In this document: positions 45,917-54,333 of the stretch, piece after piece
How the letters are laid out: every line of letters starts with the position of its first letter
Position numbering within the stretch: the first letter of the stretch is position 1
Assembly (NCBI GenBank): GCA_020171895.1
Contig: JAIVAN010000005.1
Location: forward strand, 368,465-432,464
Direction of reading: 5' to 3'
DNA length: 64,000 nucleotides
Origin: Bacillus timonensis
GTDB lineage: Bacteria > Bacillota > Bacilli > Bacillales > Bacillaceae_L
Program-made: the position numbers and the translations under genes
The notes under the pieces: generated by a model
Seen by the model: the letters and a program-made list of their open reading frames with translations, nothing else
Told to the model about the DNA's origin: nothing
Database searches by the model: none

Positions 45917-47254
45917 TTGAACGCAGTCATCATTGCCGTTTTAGTTATGTTATTATTAAGCTTATTTCGAATAAATGTTGTAATAGCACTAGTTGTAGGT
46001 TCGATTGTTGGAGGTTTGATGGGTGGTCTTGATATTCAAACAACTATTAATACCTTTACAGAAGGATTAGGCGGAAATGCTACAGTTGCACTTAGCTATG
46101 CATTATTAGGTGGATTTGCTGTGGCATTGTCAAGAACAGGTTTACCAGATGCAATGGTTGACCTTGCAGTGAAAATGGTAGGAAAGCATGGGGACTCTAA
46201 GAAAAGAGTATTTTCAAAAGTACTTATTATTCTTGTCATTCTCATCATTTCAATTTTTTCACAAAATGTCATTCCTATACACATTGCATTTATTCCAGTC
46301 TTAATTCCACCTCTATTAAAGGTGTTGAATGAATTACAAGTAGACAGACGTTTAATTGCTACTGTCATCACATTTGGTTTAACTGCACCATATATATTTT
46401 TACCAGCTGGTTTTGGAGATATTTTTCATGGAATTCTACAAACAAACATAGCTGACAGTGGGTTAGAAATAAATAAATCGGATATTCCATTAGCAATGCT
46501 GTTACCTACATTAGGATTAATAGTTGGTTTACTTGTAGCCATTTTTATCACATATAGAAAACCAAAGTCATATAAAAAGGTCGCATTATCTAATGTCGCT
46601 GAGCATGATCGCGTCGGCTACACAGTTAAAAGTATTAGCTTTGCCATTATCGCAATTGTAGTAACACTTTCAGTACAACTTTATCTATCTCAATCATTGG
46701 GTGTAGATGGAATGATAGTAGGTGCGCTTTCAGGAATAGCTGTCATTTACTTAAGTGGCTTTCTAAAGGGAAAGGCAGATGAGTTACTAACAAGTGGAAT
46801 GAAAATGATGGCATTTATCGGATTTGTTATGATTGCTGCGTCTGGTTTTGCAAGTGTCCTCCGAGAAACAGGTGATGTAGAACGACTAGTTACACAATCA
46901 GCATCATTAATAGGACATAACCAAATCGCAGCAGCATTGCTCATGTTAATTGTTGGATTATTAATCACGATGGGAATTGGATCTTCATTTTCTACTATTC
47001 CAATCATCGCTACCATATTTGTACCACTTTGTATGGAACTAGGCTTTAGTCCAATGGCAACTATTGCACTCGTAGGTACAGCAGCTGCATTAGGTGATGC
47101 AGGTTCACCAGCTTCTGATAGCACACTAGGTCCAACTTCCGGACTTAACGTAGATGGACAACACAATCATATTTGGGACACATGCGTTCCAACATTTATA
47201 CACTACAACATTCCGTTAATTATCTTCGGTTGGATTGCTGCAATTATTTTATAA
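45917..47254 (+). CDS. yuiF: YuiF, Na+/H+ antiporter-family amino-acid transporter
   Basis: 445 residues from TTG, 8 bases after AGGGGG. About 12 hydrophobic segments; NhaC-like family features ALLGGFAVALSRTGLPDAM, IGSSFSTIPIIATIFVPL and LGDAGSPASDSTLGPTSGLN. It is annotated elsewhere as a probable amino-acid (possibly histidine) transporter; the substrate cannot be read from this sequence. Single gene, followed by repeat copy I. Confidence 0.88.
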   Translation: MNAVIIAVLVMLLLSLFRINVVIALVVGSIVGGLMGGLDIQTTINTFTEGLGGNATVALSYALLGGFAVALSRTGLPDAMVDLAVKMVGKHGDSKKRVFSKVLIILVILIISIFSQNVIPIHIAFIPVLIPPLLKVLNELQVDRRLIATVITFGLTAPYIFLPAGFGDIFHGILQTNIADSGLEINKSDIPLAMLLPTLGLIVGLLVAIFITYRKPKSYKKVALSNVAEHDRVGYTVKSISFAIIAIVVTLSVQLYLSQSLGVDGMIVGALSGIAVIYLSGFLKGKADELLTSGMKMMAFIGFVMIAASGFASVLRETGDVERLVTQSASLIGHNQIAAALLMLIVGLLITMGIGSSFSTIPIIATIFVPLCMELGFSPMATIALVGTAAALGDAGSPASDSTLGPTSGLNVDGQHNHIWDTCVPTFIHYNIPLIIFGWIAAIIL

Positions 47255-47308
47255 ACGAGGATAATTAGTATTCTCAATATTATATGGTAGAATACTGTAC
47301 TAATAAAA

Positions 47309-47603
47309 ATTTGCACCATGGCGAATGAAAATGCGAACGTGATTTTTGCGATTATAGAATGTTGGCTTTTAAGTCATTCATGCGTGCTTATCGGAGTGGA
47401 AGAACCGAGACTCCTCGAAAATGCTGACGCATTTCCTTCGTGCGGTGAGGATTCAAGGAAGCTTATTCAAGTCCTGCGGGAGATAGCGCTAGACCCCGGA
47501 CCCCACAGGAAAAAGCCGAGGAGGCTCAAGAAGCGCCCCGCGGAAAGCGAGGTTCCTGCAACGAAGGATAACACCCTATATACAGAGTTGTATTTTCAGG
47601 GTA
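47309..47603 (-). repeat. Palindromic intergenic repeat, copy I (inverted, with insertion)
   Basis: The only full copy in the opposite orientation; it reads the canonical unit on the minus strand, ending in TATTTTCAGGGTA on the plus strand. About 55-60 extra bases (about 47416-47476) split the GACTCCT/GCGGGAG arm and are bordered by a repeated GACTCCT/AGTCCT. Confidence 0.88.
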
Positions 47604-47618
47604 GCTAATAAATAAAAT

Positions 47619-47662
47619 AGAGGTTCAGAGAAATGATCTAAACTATCTCTGAACCTCTTTTG
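47619..47662. terminator. Terminator of bioY (works leftward)
   Basis: AGAGGTTCAGAGA pairs perfectly with TCTCTGAACCTCT (13 bp) around a 14-base loop. On the minus strand it is followed by an AT-rich TATTTTATT; plus-strand T's are short. Confidence 0.78.
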
Positions 47663-47667
47663 CTATA

Positions 47668-48276
47668 TTAAGAAGCTTTATTTGATTGAATTCTATATGA
47701 AGATGTTTTTTGTAGAGCATAATAGATTCTTGGTGCAATAAATCCACCTAAAGCTGTAAACGCAATATCCTTCACCGCAAACCATGTCATAACCTTCCAA
47801 GCTGTAGCATAGGCCATCTCTACCTCTAGCCAAAAATTAAGAGAAAGATACATATAATTTGTACCAATAAAGTAAATCGTAAAAATACCTACAAATGAAG
47901 CAAGCATAAAAGTTGATAGTGCAGGCTTTGCTTTACGTTCCACAATAAGACCAGCAATAAATGCAGTCGCAATATAAGAAAGAATAAATCCACCAGTACC
48001 ACCAGTAATTACAGCAAAACCACTCTTAAATTGTGCAAAAACAGGAGCACCAGCAATTCCCACTAGCATGTAAACAAGCATTGAAATTGCACCTAAACGA
48101 CTACCTAATAATAAACCAGCTAATATTGCAATGAATGGTCCCATCGATAATGGGACACCAGCAACCTGCAAAAATGGTGCCCAAGAAGTAATATTTGCTC
48201 CAATTGCCATAAGAGCTGCAAACATGCCGACATATGAGATGTCAATTGCGCTGAACTTCGATTTCCTTGTTGTCAT
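47668..48276 (-). CDS. bioY: Biotin transporter BioY
   Basis: 202 residues; AGGAGG lies 12 bases before ATG 48276. Six membrane segments. BioY is the substrate-binding S component of the biotin ECF transporter; the family motifs GVPLSMGPFIAILAGLLLG, GSRLGAIS, and GGTGGFILSY are seen. ECF ATPase genes are not in this window and would be shared. A BirA-like operator overlaps its promoter. Confidence 0.93.
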   Translation of the reverse strand: MTTRKSKFSAIDISYVGMFAALMAIGANITSWAPFLQVAGVPLSMGPFIAILAGLLLGSRLGAISMLVYMLVGIAGAPVFAQFKSGFAVITGGTGGFILSYIATAFIAGLIVERKAKPALSTFMLASFVGIFTIYFIGTNYMYLSLNFWLEVEMAYATAWKVMTWFAVKDIAFTALGGFIAPRIYYALQKTSSYRIQSNKAS

Positions 48277-48313
48277 GTGATATGAAAACCTCCTATTATA
48301 TGTATATATCAAA

Positions 48314-48342
48314 ATAGTAAAATAATTATCAATCTATGTCAA
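48314..48342 (-). promoter_or_regulatory. Sigma-A promoter of bioY
   Basis: On the minus strand TTGACA (48337-48342), a 17-base spacer and TACTAT (48314-48319), 38 bases before the ATG. Confidence 0.72.
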
Positions 48343-48366
48343 CTTAATATTATTTAAGGTTAACTA
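48335..48366. promoter_or_regulatory. BirA-like operator upstream of bioY
   Basis: Imperfect inverted repeat, half sites TATGTCAAC and GGTTAACTA, separated by an AT-rich centre and overlapping the bioY -35. It resembles the GTTAAC-type biotin repressor operators of Bacillales, though the spacing is slightly short. Confidence 0.5.
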
Positions 48367-48416
48367 AAGTGATTCATCTAAATAGTGGTTATACTAAATA
48401 CTGGAGGTGTGTTTTT

Positions 48417-49013
48417 TTGTACTTTGGAAAACAAAAAAGGAATACGAATGATCGTATTCCGCCTAATCAAAACGTCACAACGAGCTTTCCTGTATTGCAT
48501 CATGGGAATGTGCCAAATTATCGAGAGCTTTCATCTTGGAATCTAAAACTTTTTGGAGAGATAAAAGAGAAGGAGATTATTTTTTCCTTCAAGGACTTAA
48601 TGAACCTTCCACAAATTGACGTGCAAAATGATATCCATTGTGTAACAGGTTGGTCTAAATTAGATAATATCTGGACCGGAATATCAGTAAGAGAATTAAT
48701 TAAAAAAGTAAACTTGAATAAAGAAGTTAAATTTGTCATTCTACATGCTGAAGAAGGGTGGACAACAAACCTACCAATTGAAGACTTTTTAAAGGAAACA
48801 AGTGTGCTTGCACATTCACATAATAAGAAACCGTTAACACCAGAACACGGTTATCCAATACGAGCAGTTGTCCCACATTTATATTTTTGGAAAAGTGCGA
48901 AGTGGCTTCGAGGCATCGAATTTACGAGTCAAAATGAGCCTGGATTTTGGGAACGAAATGGCTATCATATGTACGGAGACCCGTGGAAAGAGGAGCGATT
49001 CAGTTGGGACTAA
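48417..49013 (+). CDS. yuiH: YuiH, molybdopterin-dependent oxidoreductase (sulfite oxidase fold)
   Basis: 198 residues from TTG, 7 bases after GGAGGTG. SUOX-fold Mo-cofactor domain with the Cys of DIHCVTGWSKLDN as the molybdenum ligand and HGYPIRAVVPHLYFWKSAKW. No Tat signal peptide, so cytosolic, and no dimerisation domain. Substrate unknown. It is divergent from bioY and its stop lies inside a 16-bp palindrome. Confidence 0.88.
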   Translation: MYFGKQKRNTNDRIPPNQNVTTSFPVLHHGNVPNYRELSSWNLKLFGEIKEKEIIFSFKDLMNLPQIDVQNDIHCVTGWSKLDNIWTGISVRELIKKVNLNKEVKFVILHAEEGWTTNLPIEDFLKETSVLAHSHNKKPLTPEHGYPIRAVVPHLYFWKSAKWLRGIEFTSQNEPGFWERNGYHMYGDPWKEERFSWD

Positions 49014-49031
49014 TACCAACTGAATCGCTCC
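48992..49031. terminator. 16-bp perfect palindrome shared by the ends of yuiH and the EamA gene
   Basis: GGAGCGATTCAGTTGG pairs with CCAACTGAATCGCTCC. The 5' arm encodes the end of yuiH, and the 3' arm touches the EamA stop at 49033. No T-run on either side, so it is probably a barrier or 3'-end stabiliser for two converging messages. Confidence 0.65.
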
Positions 49032-49032
49032 C

Positions 49033-49956
49033 TTACTTACGAAAAAATGTATTTCCTTTTCTAAAAAAAATGATGAAATGTTTATTTAATGTTGTAACCC
49101 CTATAATAATCAAGATTCCACCTATGATTGTTGAATATACAAGTTGTTCTTTTAGCAAAAGCATTGCAAAAGTGGCTGTTACCATTGGTTGTAAATACAT
49201 GAAAACAGATACTTGCGTGGCTTCTAAAACTTCAAGTGCTTTACTCCAATACCAATAAGCAATTCCAGATACAAAAATTCCTAGAAATAACAAATGCACC
49301 CACTCGTATGGCGAAAGGATGGTCAAAACAGTATGTCCTTCATTTCTAATAAATAAAGGAACTGTCATTAAAAATCCAATAAAGCTTGTCCAAAAAGTGA
49401 TGACTAATGGAGAATAGGTAAGTCGGAATGATTTTAATAAAATCGAATATACTGCCCAATTAAGCGCACTTGCGATCATAAAGAGATAACCAAGGTTTGC
49501 ACTGAATTGTATGGTTCCTCCAGTCTTATGGCTGGTAATAAGTAATACACCAAAGACAGAGATCGTTATCCCAATCAATCTAGAAAAAGTGAATCGTTCA
49601 GATAAAAAGAAGAAAGATAACAAAGCGGTAAAGATTGGTGTAAAGGAAATAATCCATCCAGCAGAAGAGGCTTCTATTGATAACAAAGCTGTGGCTTGAA
49701 TAAGTTGATGAATAAACACTCCTACTATCGCTAAAATAAACAAGTTAGGGATAATTGCCTGTTTTATTGAGATGGGATGTCTTAGTAATAAGAGTAAGAA
49801 AAATAGAAACAAAGAAGCAATTCCAAAACGTAAGCTTACTAAACTATAAATATCTATTTTTTGCAATAAAGTCTTTGTTGAGACGAACGAAATACCCCAA
49901 AAGGTGATGGCTAATATTGCGTAACTACTAGATAGTAATTTGTTTGGATTATTCAA
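49033..49956 (-). CDS. EamA/DMT-family transporter
   Basis: 307 residues from TTG with a weak site (GTGAGAG). Ten membrane segments in two EamA halves: AILAITFWGISFVSTKTLL at the N-terminus and LNWAVYSILLKSFRLTYSP in the second half. DMT members export metabolites or amino acids; specificity cannot be read. It converges on yuiH. Confidence 0.87.
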   Translation of the reverse strand: MNNPNKLLSSSYAILAITFWGISFVSTKTLLQKIDIYSLVSLRFGIASLFLFFLLLLLRHPISIKQAIIPNLFILAIVGVFIHQLIQATALLSIEASSAGWIISFTPIFTALLSFFFLSERFTFSRLIGITISVFGVLLITSHKTGGTIQFSANLGYLFMIASALNWAVYSILLKSFRLTYSPLVITFWTSFIGFLMTVPLFIRNEGHTVLTILSPYEWVHLLFLGIFVSGIAYWYWSKALEVLEATQVSVFMYLQPMVTATFAMLLLKEQLVYSTIIGGILIIIGVTTLNKHFIIFFRKGNTFFRK

Positions 49957-50130
49957 TAACTCTCACATCCTATTGTTCTTGTCCTACAAGTATATGAAAG
50001 CTATTAATTAGAGATGACTGTAAGAATTCTTTCATGTATCACCTAGTGTTGAAACATGTAGAAAATGGGATCTTGTACACACCAATAGGAAGAATAGTGA
50101 ATATAAATATTATAAGGAGGTGACAAACTT

Positions 50131-50814
50131 ATGTTTAAATTATATTTAGATCCTGGACATGGTGGGAGTGACCCAGGGGCTTCTGGCAACGGTCTCTTTG
50201 AAAAGGATATGAATTTAGATATTGCCCGCCGAATACAGACGATTTTAGTGAATGAATATGAAGGTGTAGAAGTCAGGATGAGTCGAACTTCAGATATTAC
50301 GAAATCATTAAAAGAACGTACAGATGATGCAAATAAATGGGGAGCAACCTTTTATCTTTCTATTCATATTAATTCCTTTAACACGCAAGCAACAGGCTAT
50401 GAAGACTATATATATATTGGATTATCTAATTCATCTACAACCGCTGCCTATCAATCTATTATTCATGAAGAAATTACGAAGGTGAATAAGTTAAGAAACC
50501 GTGGCAAAAAGAAAGCGAACTTCCATGTGTTAAGAGAGACAACCATGCCTGCATTATTAACAGAGAATGGTTTTATAGACAATGTTAACGATTCAAGATT
50601 GATAAAAGATTCAGCATGGAGGGAAGTCGTGGCAAGGGGGCATGTAAATGGTTTAGCAAAGGCATTTAAGCTAGAGAAGAAGAAAATAGAAGATCTTCAT
50701 AGAGTGATTGTTGATGGTGTACAAGTTGGTGCTTATCAAGAGGATGCCAATGTAATAGATGCTGTACAGCGTCATTTGAAAACAGCGAAAAGAATAGTCA
50801 TAGAAAAAGTGTAA
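50131..50814 (+). CDS. N-acetylmuramoyl-L-alanine amidase, CwlC-like (Amidase_3)
   Basis: 227 residues; AAGGAGGTG precedes the ATG. Zinc amidase domain (1-175) with LDPGHGGSDPGASG (H10), E24, LSIHINS and the catalytic Glu in LTENGF. No signal peptide, as in CwlC of B. subtilis, which lyses the mother cell from inside late in sporulation. The C-terminal about 45 residues (HRVIVDGVQVGAY) resemble a single SPOR-type repeat. A holin-like gene follows 100 bases on. Confidence 0.88.
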   Translation: MFKLYLDPGHGGSDPGASGNGLFEKDMNLDIARRIQTILVNEYEGVEVRMSRTSDITKSLKERTDDANKWGATFYLSIHINSFNTQATGYEDYIYIGLSNSSTTAAYQSIIHEEITKVNKLRNRGKKKANFHVLRETTMPALLTENGFIDNVNDSRLIKDSAWREVVARGHVNGLAKAFKLEKKKIEDLHRVIVDGVQVGAYQEDANVIDAVQRHLKTAKRIVIEKV

Positions 50815-50914
50815 TTTCAGGAAAAATGAGGTGAATTTCTTGTTATTATAGGCATTTGGAGGTATCTTGTCTTTCCTCTTTTAATATACTGTATCAATGG
50901 GAGGGGGAAGAGCC

Positions 50915-51193
50915 ATGGATATAGCACAAACGTTTATGAGTATGAATTTCACAGCCTATGTCGCATTAGCTGTAGTTCTATACGCAATTCGACAAGCGAC
51001 GGGAATTTCAAATAAGTATATTCCTTTAACAGCAGTTGTACTTGGAGTCGCGTTTTCGATGTTGCAGTTTAAAGCATTTGATTTTCAAGTGATGATGACG
51101 GGGATCCAATACGGGTTATATGGGATAGGGACTGTAGCTTCGATAAAATATACGCTTACTAAGAGCGGAACAACTACTCCAAAAAGTAAATAG
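50915..51193 (+). CDS. Holin-like small membrane protein
   Basis: 92 residues from ATG, after GGGAGGGGG; an earlier ATG at 50897 precedes that site. Three hydrophobic stretches (AYVALAVVLYAI, YIPLTAVVLGVAFSML, IQYGLYGIGTVASI) and a polar Thr/Lys tail, the shape of phage-type holins of the Hol44 group. Directly after a signal-less amidase, so the pair could act as a lysis cassette. Confidence 0.65.
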   Translation: MDIAQTFMSMNFTAYVALAVVLYAIRQATGISNKYIPLTAVVLGVAFSMLQFKAFDFQVMMTGIQYGLYGIGTVASIKYTLTKSGTTTPKSK

Positions 51194-51205
51194 TAGACTT
51201 AGATG

Positions 51206-51238
51206 ACCAACTTTGATGAGTTGGTTTTTTCTTTTTTA
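51206..51238 (+). terminator. Terminator of the amidase-holin unit
   Basis: CCAACT pairs with AGTTGG around a 6-base loop, followed by TTTTTTCTTTTTT. Stem short but T-run strong. Confidence 0.75.
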
Positions 51239-51244
51239 TGTGGC

Positions 51245-51497
51245 TACCCTGAAAATAGGACTCTGAACATGGGGTGTTAATCTCCGTTGCAGGAACCTCG
51301 CTTTCCGTGGGGCGCCACTTGAGCCTCCTCGGCTACGCCTGTGGGGTCTCAAGCCCGGCGCATATCCCACAGGAGTCTCGGTTCCTTCCACTCCGATTAA
51401 CACGCATGAATTACTTAAAGTCCAACATTCTATAAACCCCAAAATCAAGTTCGCATTTTCTTCCTTCATGGTGCAATTCTCAAATTGCATGGAAGTC
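51245..51497 (+). repeat. Palindromic intergenic repeat, copy J (full)
   Basis: 253 bp, GTGTTAATC and GATTAACAC arms, loop CGGCTACGCCTG. It starts right after the holin terminator. Confidence 0.9.
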
Positions 51498-51534
51498 TAC
51501 CCTGAAAATACGTAACTGAATATAGGTGTTATGC
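51498..51534 (+). repeat. Palindromic repeat, strongly truncated copy K
   Basis: TACCCTGAAAATACGTAACTG and a shortened GGTGTTA arm, then unrelated sequence. Confidence 0.7.
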
Positions 51535-51674
51535 ATCATTAGAGTGATACAAGTAAATGCTCCACGTATTGATTGAAGTTGAACTGCATTTCTCATTTCT
51601 TTATCTCCAATCACGGGAAGAATACCTATAATGCAACCTTCTGTATGGGCTGAGGAAATAAATGAAATACTCAT
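51535..51674 (-). pseudogene. Possible gene remnant cut by the repeat
   Basis: On the minus strand an ATG at 51674 opens about 47 codons of plausible protein (FISSAHTEGCIIGILPVIG, MRNAVQLQSIRGAFTC), then runs into repeat copies K and J. No ribosome binding site is seen. Family not recognised; it could equally be chance coding. Confidence 0.25.
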
Positions 51675-51690
51675 TTATTTGCGTTATAAT
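51662..51690 (+). promoter_or_regulatory. Possible sigma-A promoter of the 80-residue protein gene
   Basis: ATGAAA at 51662-51667, a 17-base spacer and TATAAT at 51685-51690, 33 bases before the ATG. Confidence 0.5.
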
Positions 51691-51722
51691 TCTACCTATA
51701 AAAAGTAATAGAGGTGATTACA

Positions 51723-51965
51723 ATGAAAATTAGAAAAGCACCAATTGTAGGAAATCAATTATCTCATGTTTATATTCATGAAAATAAAAAGGAAGAGTAC
51801 ACGCTTGTGGCTATTCCTGATATTGAGTGGTCAACGATTATTCCTTATGTGGAAGAGAAGCAAGCTTTATCAGAGAGACTTTTGAAATCGTTTAGTGGAA
51901 AACTTTCAGATGAAGAGACAGAAAACATCAGCAATAAAATTGTGCAATGGGTTAAAGAAATGTAA
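51723..51965 (+). CDS. Uncharacterized 80-residue protein
   Basis: ATG 5 bases after GAGGTGAT. Soluble, charged (VYIHENKKEEYTLVAIPDI, ALSERLLKSFSGKLSDEETENI, KIVQWVKEM), with a predicted strand-then-helix layout and no Cys cluster. No family recognised. It lies 87 bases before a two-component operon on the same strand. Confidence 0.65.
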   Translation: MKIRKAPIVGNQLSHVYIHENKKEEYTLVAIPDIEWSTIIPYVEEKQALSERLLKSFSGKLSDEETENISNKIVQWVKEM

Positions 51966-52052
51966 CTATGTTTAATAGATTTTTAATGATTCACATTTAC
52001 AATGAATCTTAGCAAACTTCACTTGATGAAAGTGAGGAGAGGAGAATGATTC

Positions 52053-52730
52053 ATGAAAGTGTTAGTGGTAGAAGATGACGCTTCTGTTTTAGAGGTTATT
52101 TGTACATCTCTTCGACAAGAACACTATGTGGTTGATGCATGTACAGATGGAGAAGAAGGCTATCTTCTTGCTAAACAAGGGATATTTGATGTACTTGTTT
52201 TAGATATTATGCTTCCTAATAAAGATGGGTTATCTATAGTGAAGGAACTGAGAAGGAAGAGTGTCGACACCCCTATTCTTTTACTTACGGCTCGCGATGG
52301 TGTAGATGACCGAGTCAGAGGTTTAGATGTAGGTGCAGATGATTACTTAACGAAGCCATTTGCAGTTTCAGAACTAGTAGCACGAGTTAGGGCACTAGCT
52401 CGTCGAAAAGCTGGAATTCATATAGATAATAAATTAACTTATGGCAAAATCACAGTGAAGACAGACTTGCATGATGGATATATTGATACGGAGCCAATGA
52501 AGCTTACGATCAAAGAATATGAACTTCTTGAATTTTTCGTCCGAAATCCAGAGCGAATTTTAACAAAAGAGCAAATTTTTGATCGTGTTTGGGGATTTGA
52601 ATCTGATTCTGCTTCAAATGTCGTAGATGTTTATGTTCATCATTTAAGAAAGAAATTGGCTGCTTTTCAATGTCATTCCTATGTAAAAACAATTAGGGGT
52701 GTAGGATATATGTTAAAGGAGACCCAATAA
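52053..52730 (+). CDS. Response regulator, OmpR/PhoB family
   Basis: 225 residues. Receiver domain 1-120 with acidic pocket E8-D9-D10, phospho-acceptor D51 in VLVLDIMLP, Thr in LLTARD and Lys in DDYLTKPF; winged-helix DNA-binding domain 125-225 (LTIKEYELLEFF, VVDVYVHHLRKKL, IRGVGYML). Its stop overlaps the kinase ATG by one base (TAATG), so the pair is translationally coupled. Target genes cannot be read. Confidence 0.94.
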   Translation: MKVLVVEDDASVLEVICTSLRQEHYVVDACTDGEEGYLLAKQGIFDVLVLDIMLPNKDGLSIVKELRRKSVDTPILLLTARDGVDDRVRGLDVGADDYLTKPFAVSELVARVRALARRKAGIHIDNKLTYGKITVKTDLHDGYIDTEPMKLTIKEYELLEFFVRNPERILTKEQIFDRVWGFESDSASNVVDVYVHHLRKKLAAFQCHSYVKTIRGVGYMLKETQ

Positions 52731-53983
52731 TGTTCCAAAAAACAAAGATTCAGTTAGCGATGATGAATACATCCATCTTAATGATTATTTTAGTAACTCT
52801 TGGAACATCATTGTACTTTTTTACAGAGCATCGAATTTTATCCCAAGTTGATACAAAAATGCTTGAGGATGCCGACCCATACATTGCGGGAAATAACAAG
52901 CGGATCATTTATATCCATCAAGAAAAGCTATATGATGACAGGTCTAATATGCATAAGTTTATCCGAACGCCAACCTTATTTATTATGTGGAATGAAGACC
53001 AGCAGATTACGAACCAATACCCTCTAACTGTTTTTGAAAGAGAAGACTTAAAAGTACTCTCATCAAGACTTTCTAGCAGTGAAGGGCAAACAGTGACGTT
53101 AAAAGATCATTCTTTTCGATTAATTAATATTGTGGAAACATTTGATAATGGTCAGGAGAGGAAGATTTTACAGGTCGTTCGTAATATTGATCAAGAAGCG
53201 GGTATGCTAAATGATTTGAAGAATGTCATTTTGATGGGAATTGGGATTGGTGGGGTCTTTTCAATTTTTGCAGCTTTTTACTTAGCTCAAAGATCATTAA
53301 AGCCAATTCAAGCATCATGGGAAAAACAGCAACAATTTGTGGCAGATGCATCACATGAATTACGTACGCCATTAGCTGCCATTCAGGCGAATACGGAACT
53401 CCTTCTCCATTATCCGGAAAAAACGATAGAATCTGAAAGTAAAACGATTGCAAATGTACTAAAAGAAACGAAACGATTAAATAAATTAGTTAGTCATTTA
53501 CTTACACTTGCACGGACAGATTCTAATCAAATACAGTTGCATAAAAAGGAAATAGATTTACATCCACTTATTCAGTCTGTGACAGAACAGTTTACGATTC
53601 TATGTGAAATAAAAAGTGTAAAACTCCTCACGAATATTGAAACAACATTATTTTCTTCAGTTGATGAGGAAAAGGTGAAACAGTTATTATATATCGTTCT
53701 TGATAATGCATTAAAATATACGGATGAAGGCGGAGAAATTTTTGTTTCTGCGAAGTCATTTGGGAATAAGGTAGAAATTAAAATAAAGGATAACGGAAAA
53801 GGTATTAAAAAAGAGGACCTTCCATTGATTTTTAACAGGTTTTACCGAGGGGATAAAGCTAGAACAAGCTCAGGCTCTGGCTTAGGATTATCAATCGCAA
53901 AATGGATTGTGGATGCCCATGAAGGAAAAATAAAAATTGAGAGTGAAGTTGGACAAGGTACAGTTGTTCACATTTCATTATAA
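52730..53983 (+). CDS. Sensor histidine kinase
   Basis: 417 residues. Two membrane segments (about 9-30 and 165-187) enclose an extracytoplasmic sensor of about 135 residues, followed directly by a HisKA domain with H209 in DASHELRTPLAAIQ and an HATPase domain with DNALKY, DNGKGI, and GSGLGLSIAKW. Related to the CiaH/ResE-type kinases. It would phosphorylate the regulator encoded just before it. Stimulus unknown. Confidence 0.93.
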   Translation: MFQKTKIQLAMMNTSILMIILVTLGTSLYFFTEHRILSQVDTKMLEDADPYIAGNNKRIIYIHQEKLYDDRSNMHKFIRTPTLFIMWNEDQQITNQYPLTVFEREDLKVLSSRLSSSEGQTVTLKDHSFRLINIVETFDNGQERKILQVVRNIDQEAGMLNDLKNVILMGIGIGGVFSIFAAFYLAQRSLKPIQASWEKQQQFVADASHELRTPLAAIQANTELLLHYPEKTIESESKTIANVLKETKRLNKLVSHLLTLARTDSNQIQLHKKEIDLHPLIQSVTEQFTILCEIKSVKLLTNIETTLFSSVDEEKVKQLLYIVLDNALKYTDEGGEIFVSAKSFGNKVEIKIKDNGKGIKKEDLPLIFNRFYRGDKARTSSGSGLGLSIAKWIVDAHEGKIKIESEVGQGTVVHISL

Positions 53984-53994
53984 AATTTCGATTA

Positions 53995-54022
53995 AAGCAC
54001 TCAGACAGAGTGCTTTTTTATG
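53995..54022 (+). terminator. Terminator of the first two-component operon
   Basis: AAAGCACTC pairs with GAGTGCTTT around a 5-base loop, followed by TTTTA. Confidence 0.87.
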
Positions 54023-54147
54023 GTTTCAAAAAAGAAAGTAAATATGTAAACAAAAGGTACTTCAAGTAAGCTACTCCCAAATCGGTTTCATTAGAATGAA
54101 AAGAATAGTGAAAGGGATATGATAATTCATATAAGGAGGAGAATTAA

Positions 54148-54333
54148 ATGAGTGATAAAGGCAATAGAGAAAGAGAGCATTTATACGATCAACAGCCATT
54201 ATTAAGTGGGATAGAACCTGAGTTAGACTTACGAAATGTTAATTTCGCCACAGGTGAAAATCATTATATAAATGAATATAGACCAGCTTCAATTAATCAG
54301 TTACATGATGTGGAGGATTCGTATGAAGTTTGA
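54148..54333 (+). CDS. Uncharacterized 61-residue acidic protein
   Basis: AAGGAGG precedes the ATG by 9 bases. Very hydrophilic (MSDKGNREREHLYDQQPLL, GIEPELDLRNVNFATGENHY, LHDVEDSYEV), probably unfolded or part of a complex. It overlaps the next small gene by 11 bases. Family not recognised. Confidence 0.7.
   Translation: MSDKGNREREHLYDQQPLLSGIEPELDLRNVNFATGENHYINEYRPASINQLHDVEDSYEV

Noticed and set aside
46747..47166. 139-codon frame antisense to yuiF
   Set aside because: Shadow of the hydrophobic yuiF gene; no start site and low-complexity Ala/Ile/Pro composition.
47318..47608. 96-codon frame over repeat copy I
   Set aside because: It is the repeat read in the opposite sense; no start site and disrupted in other copies.
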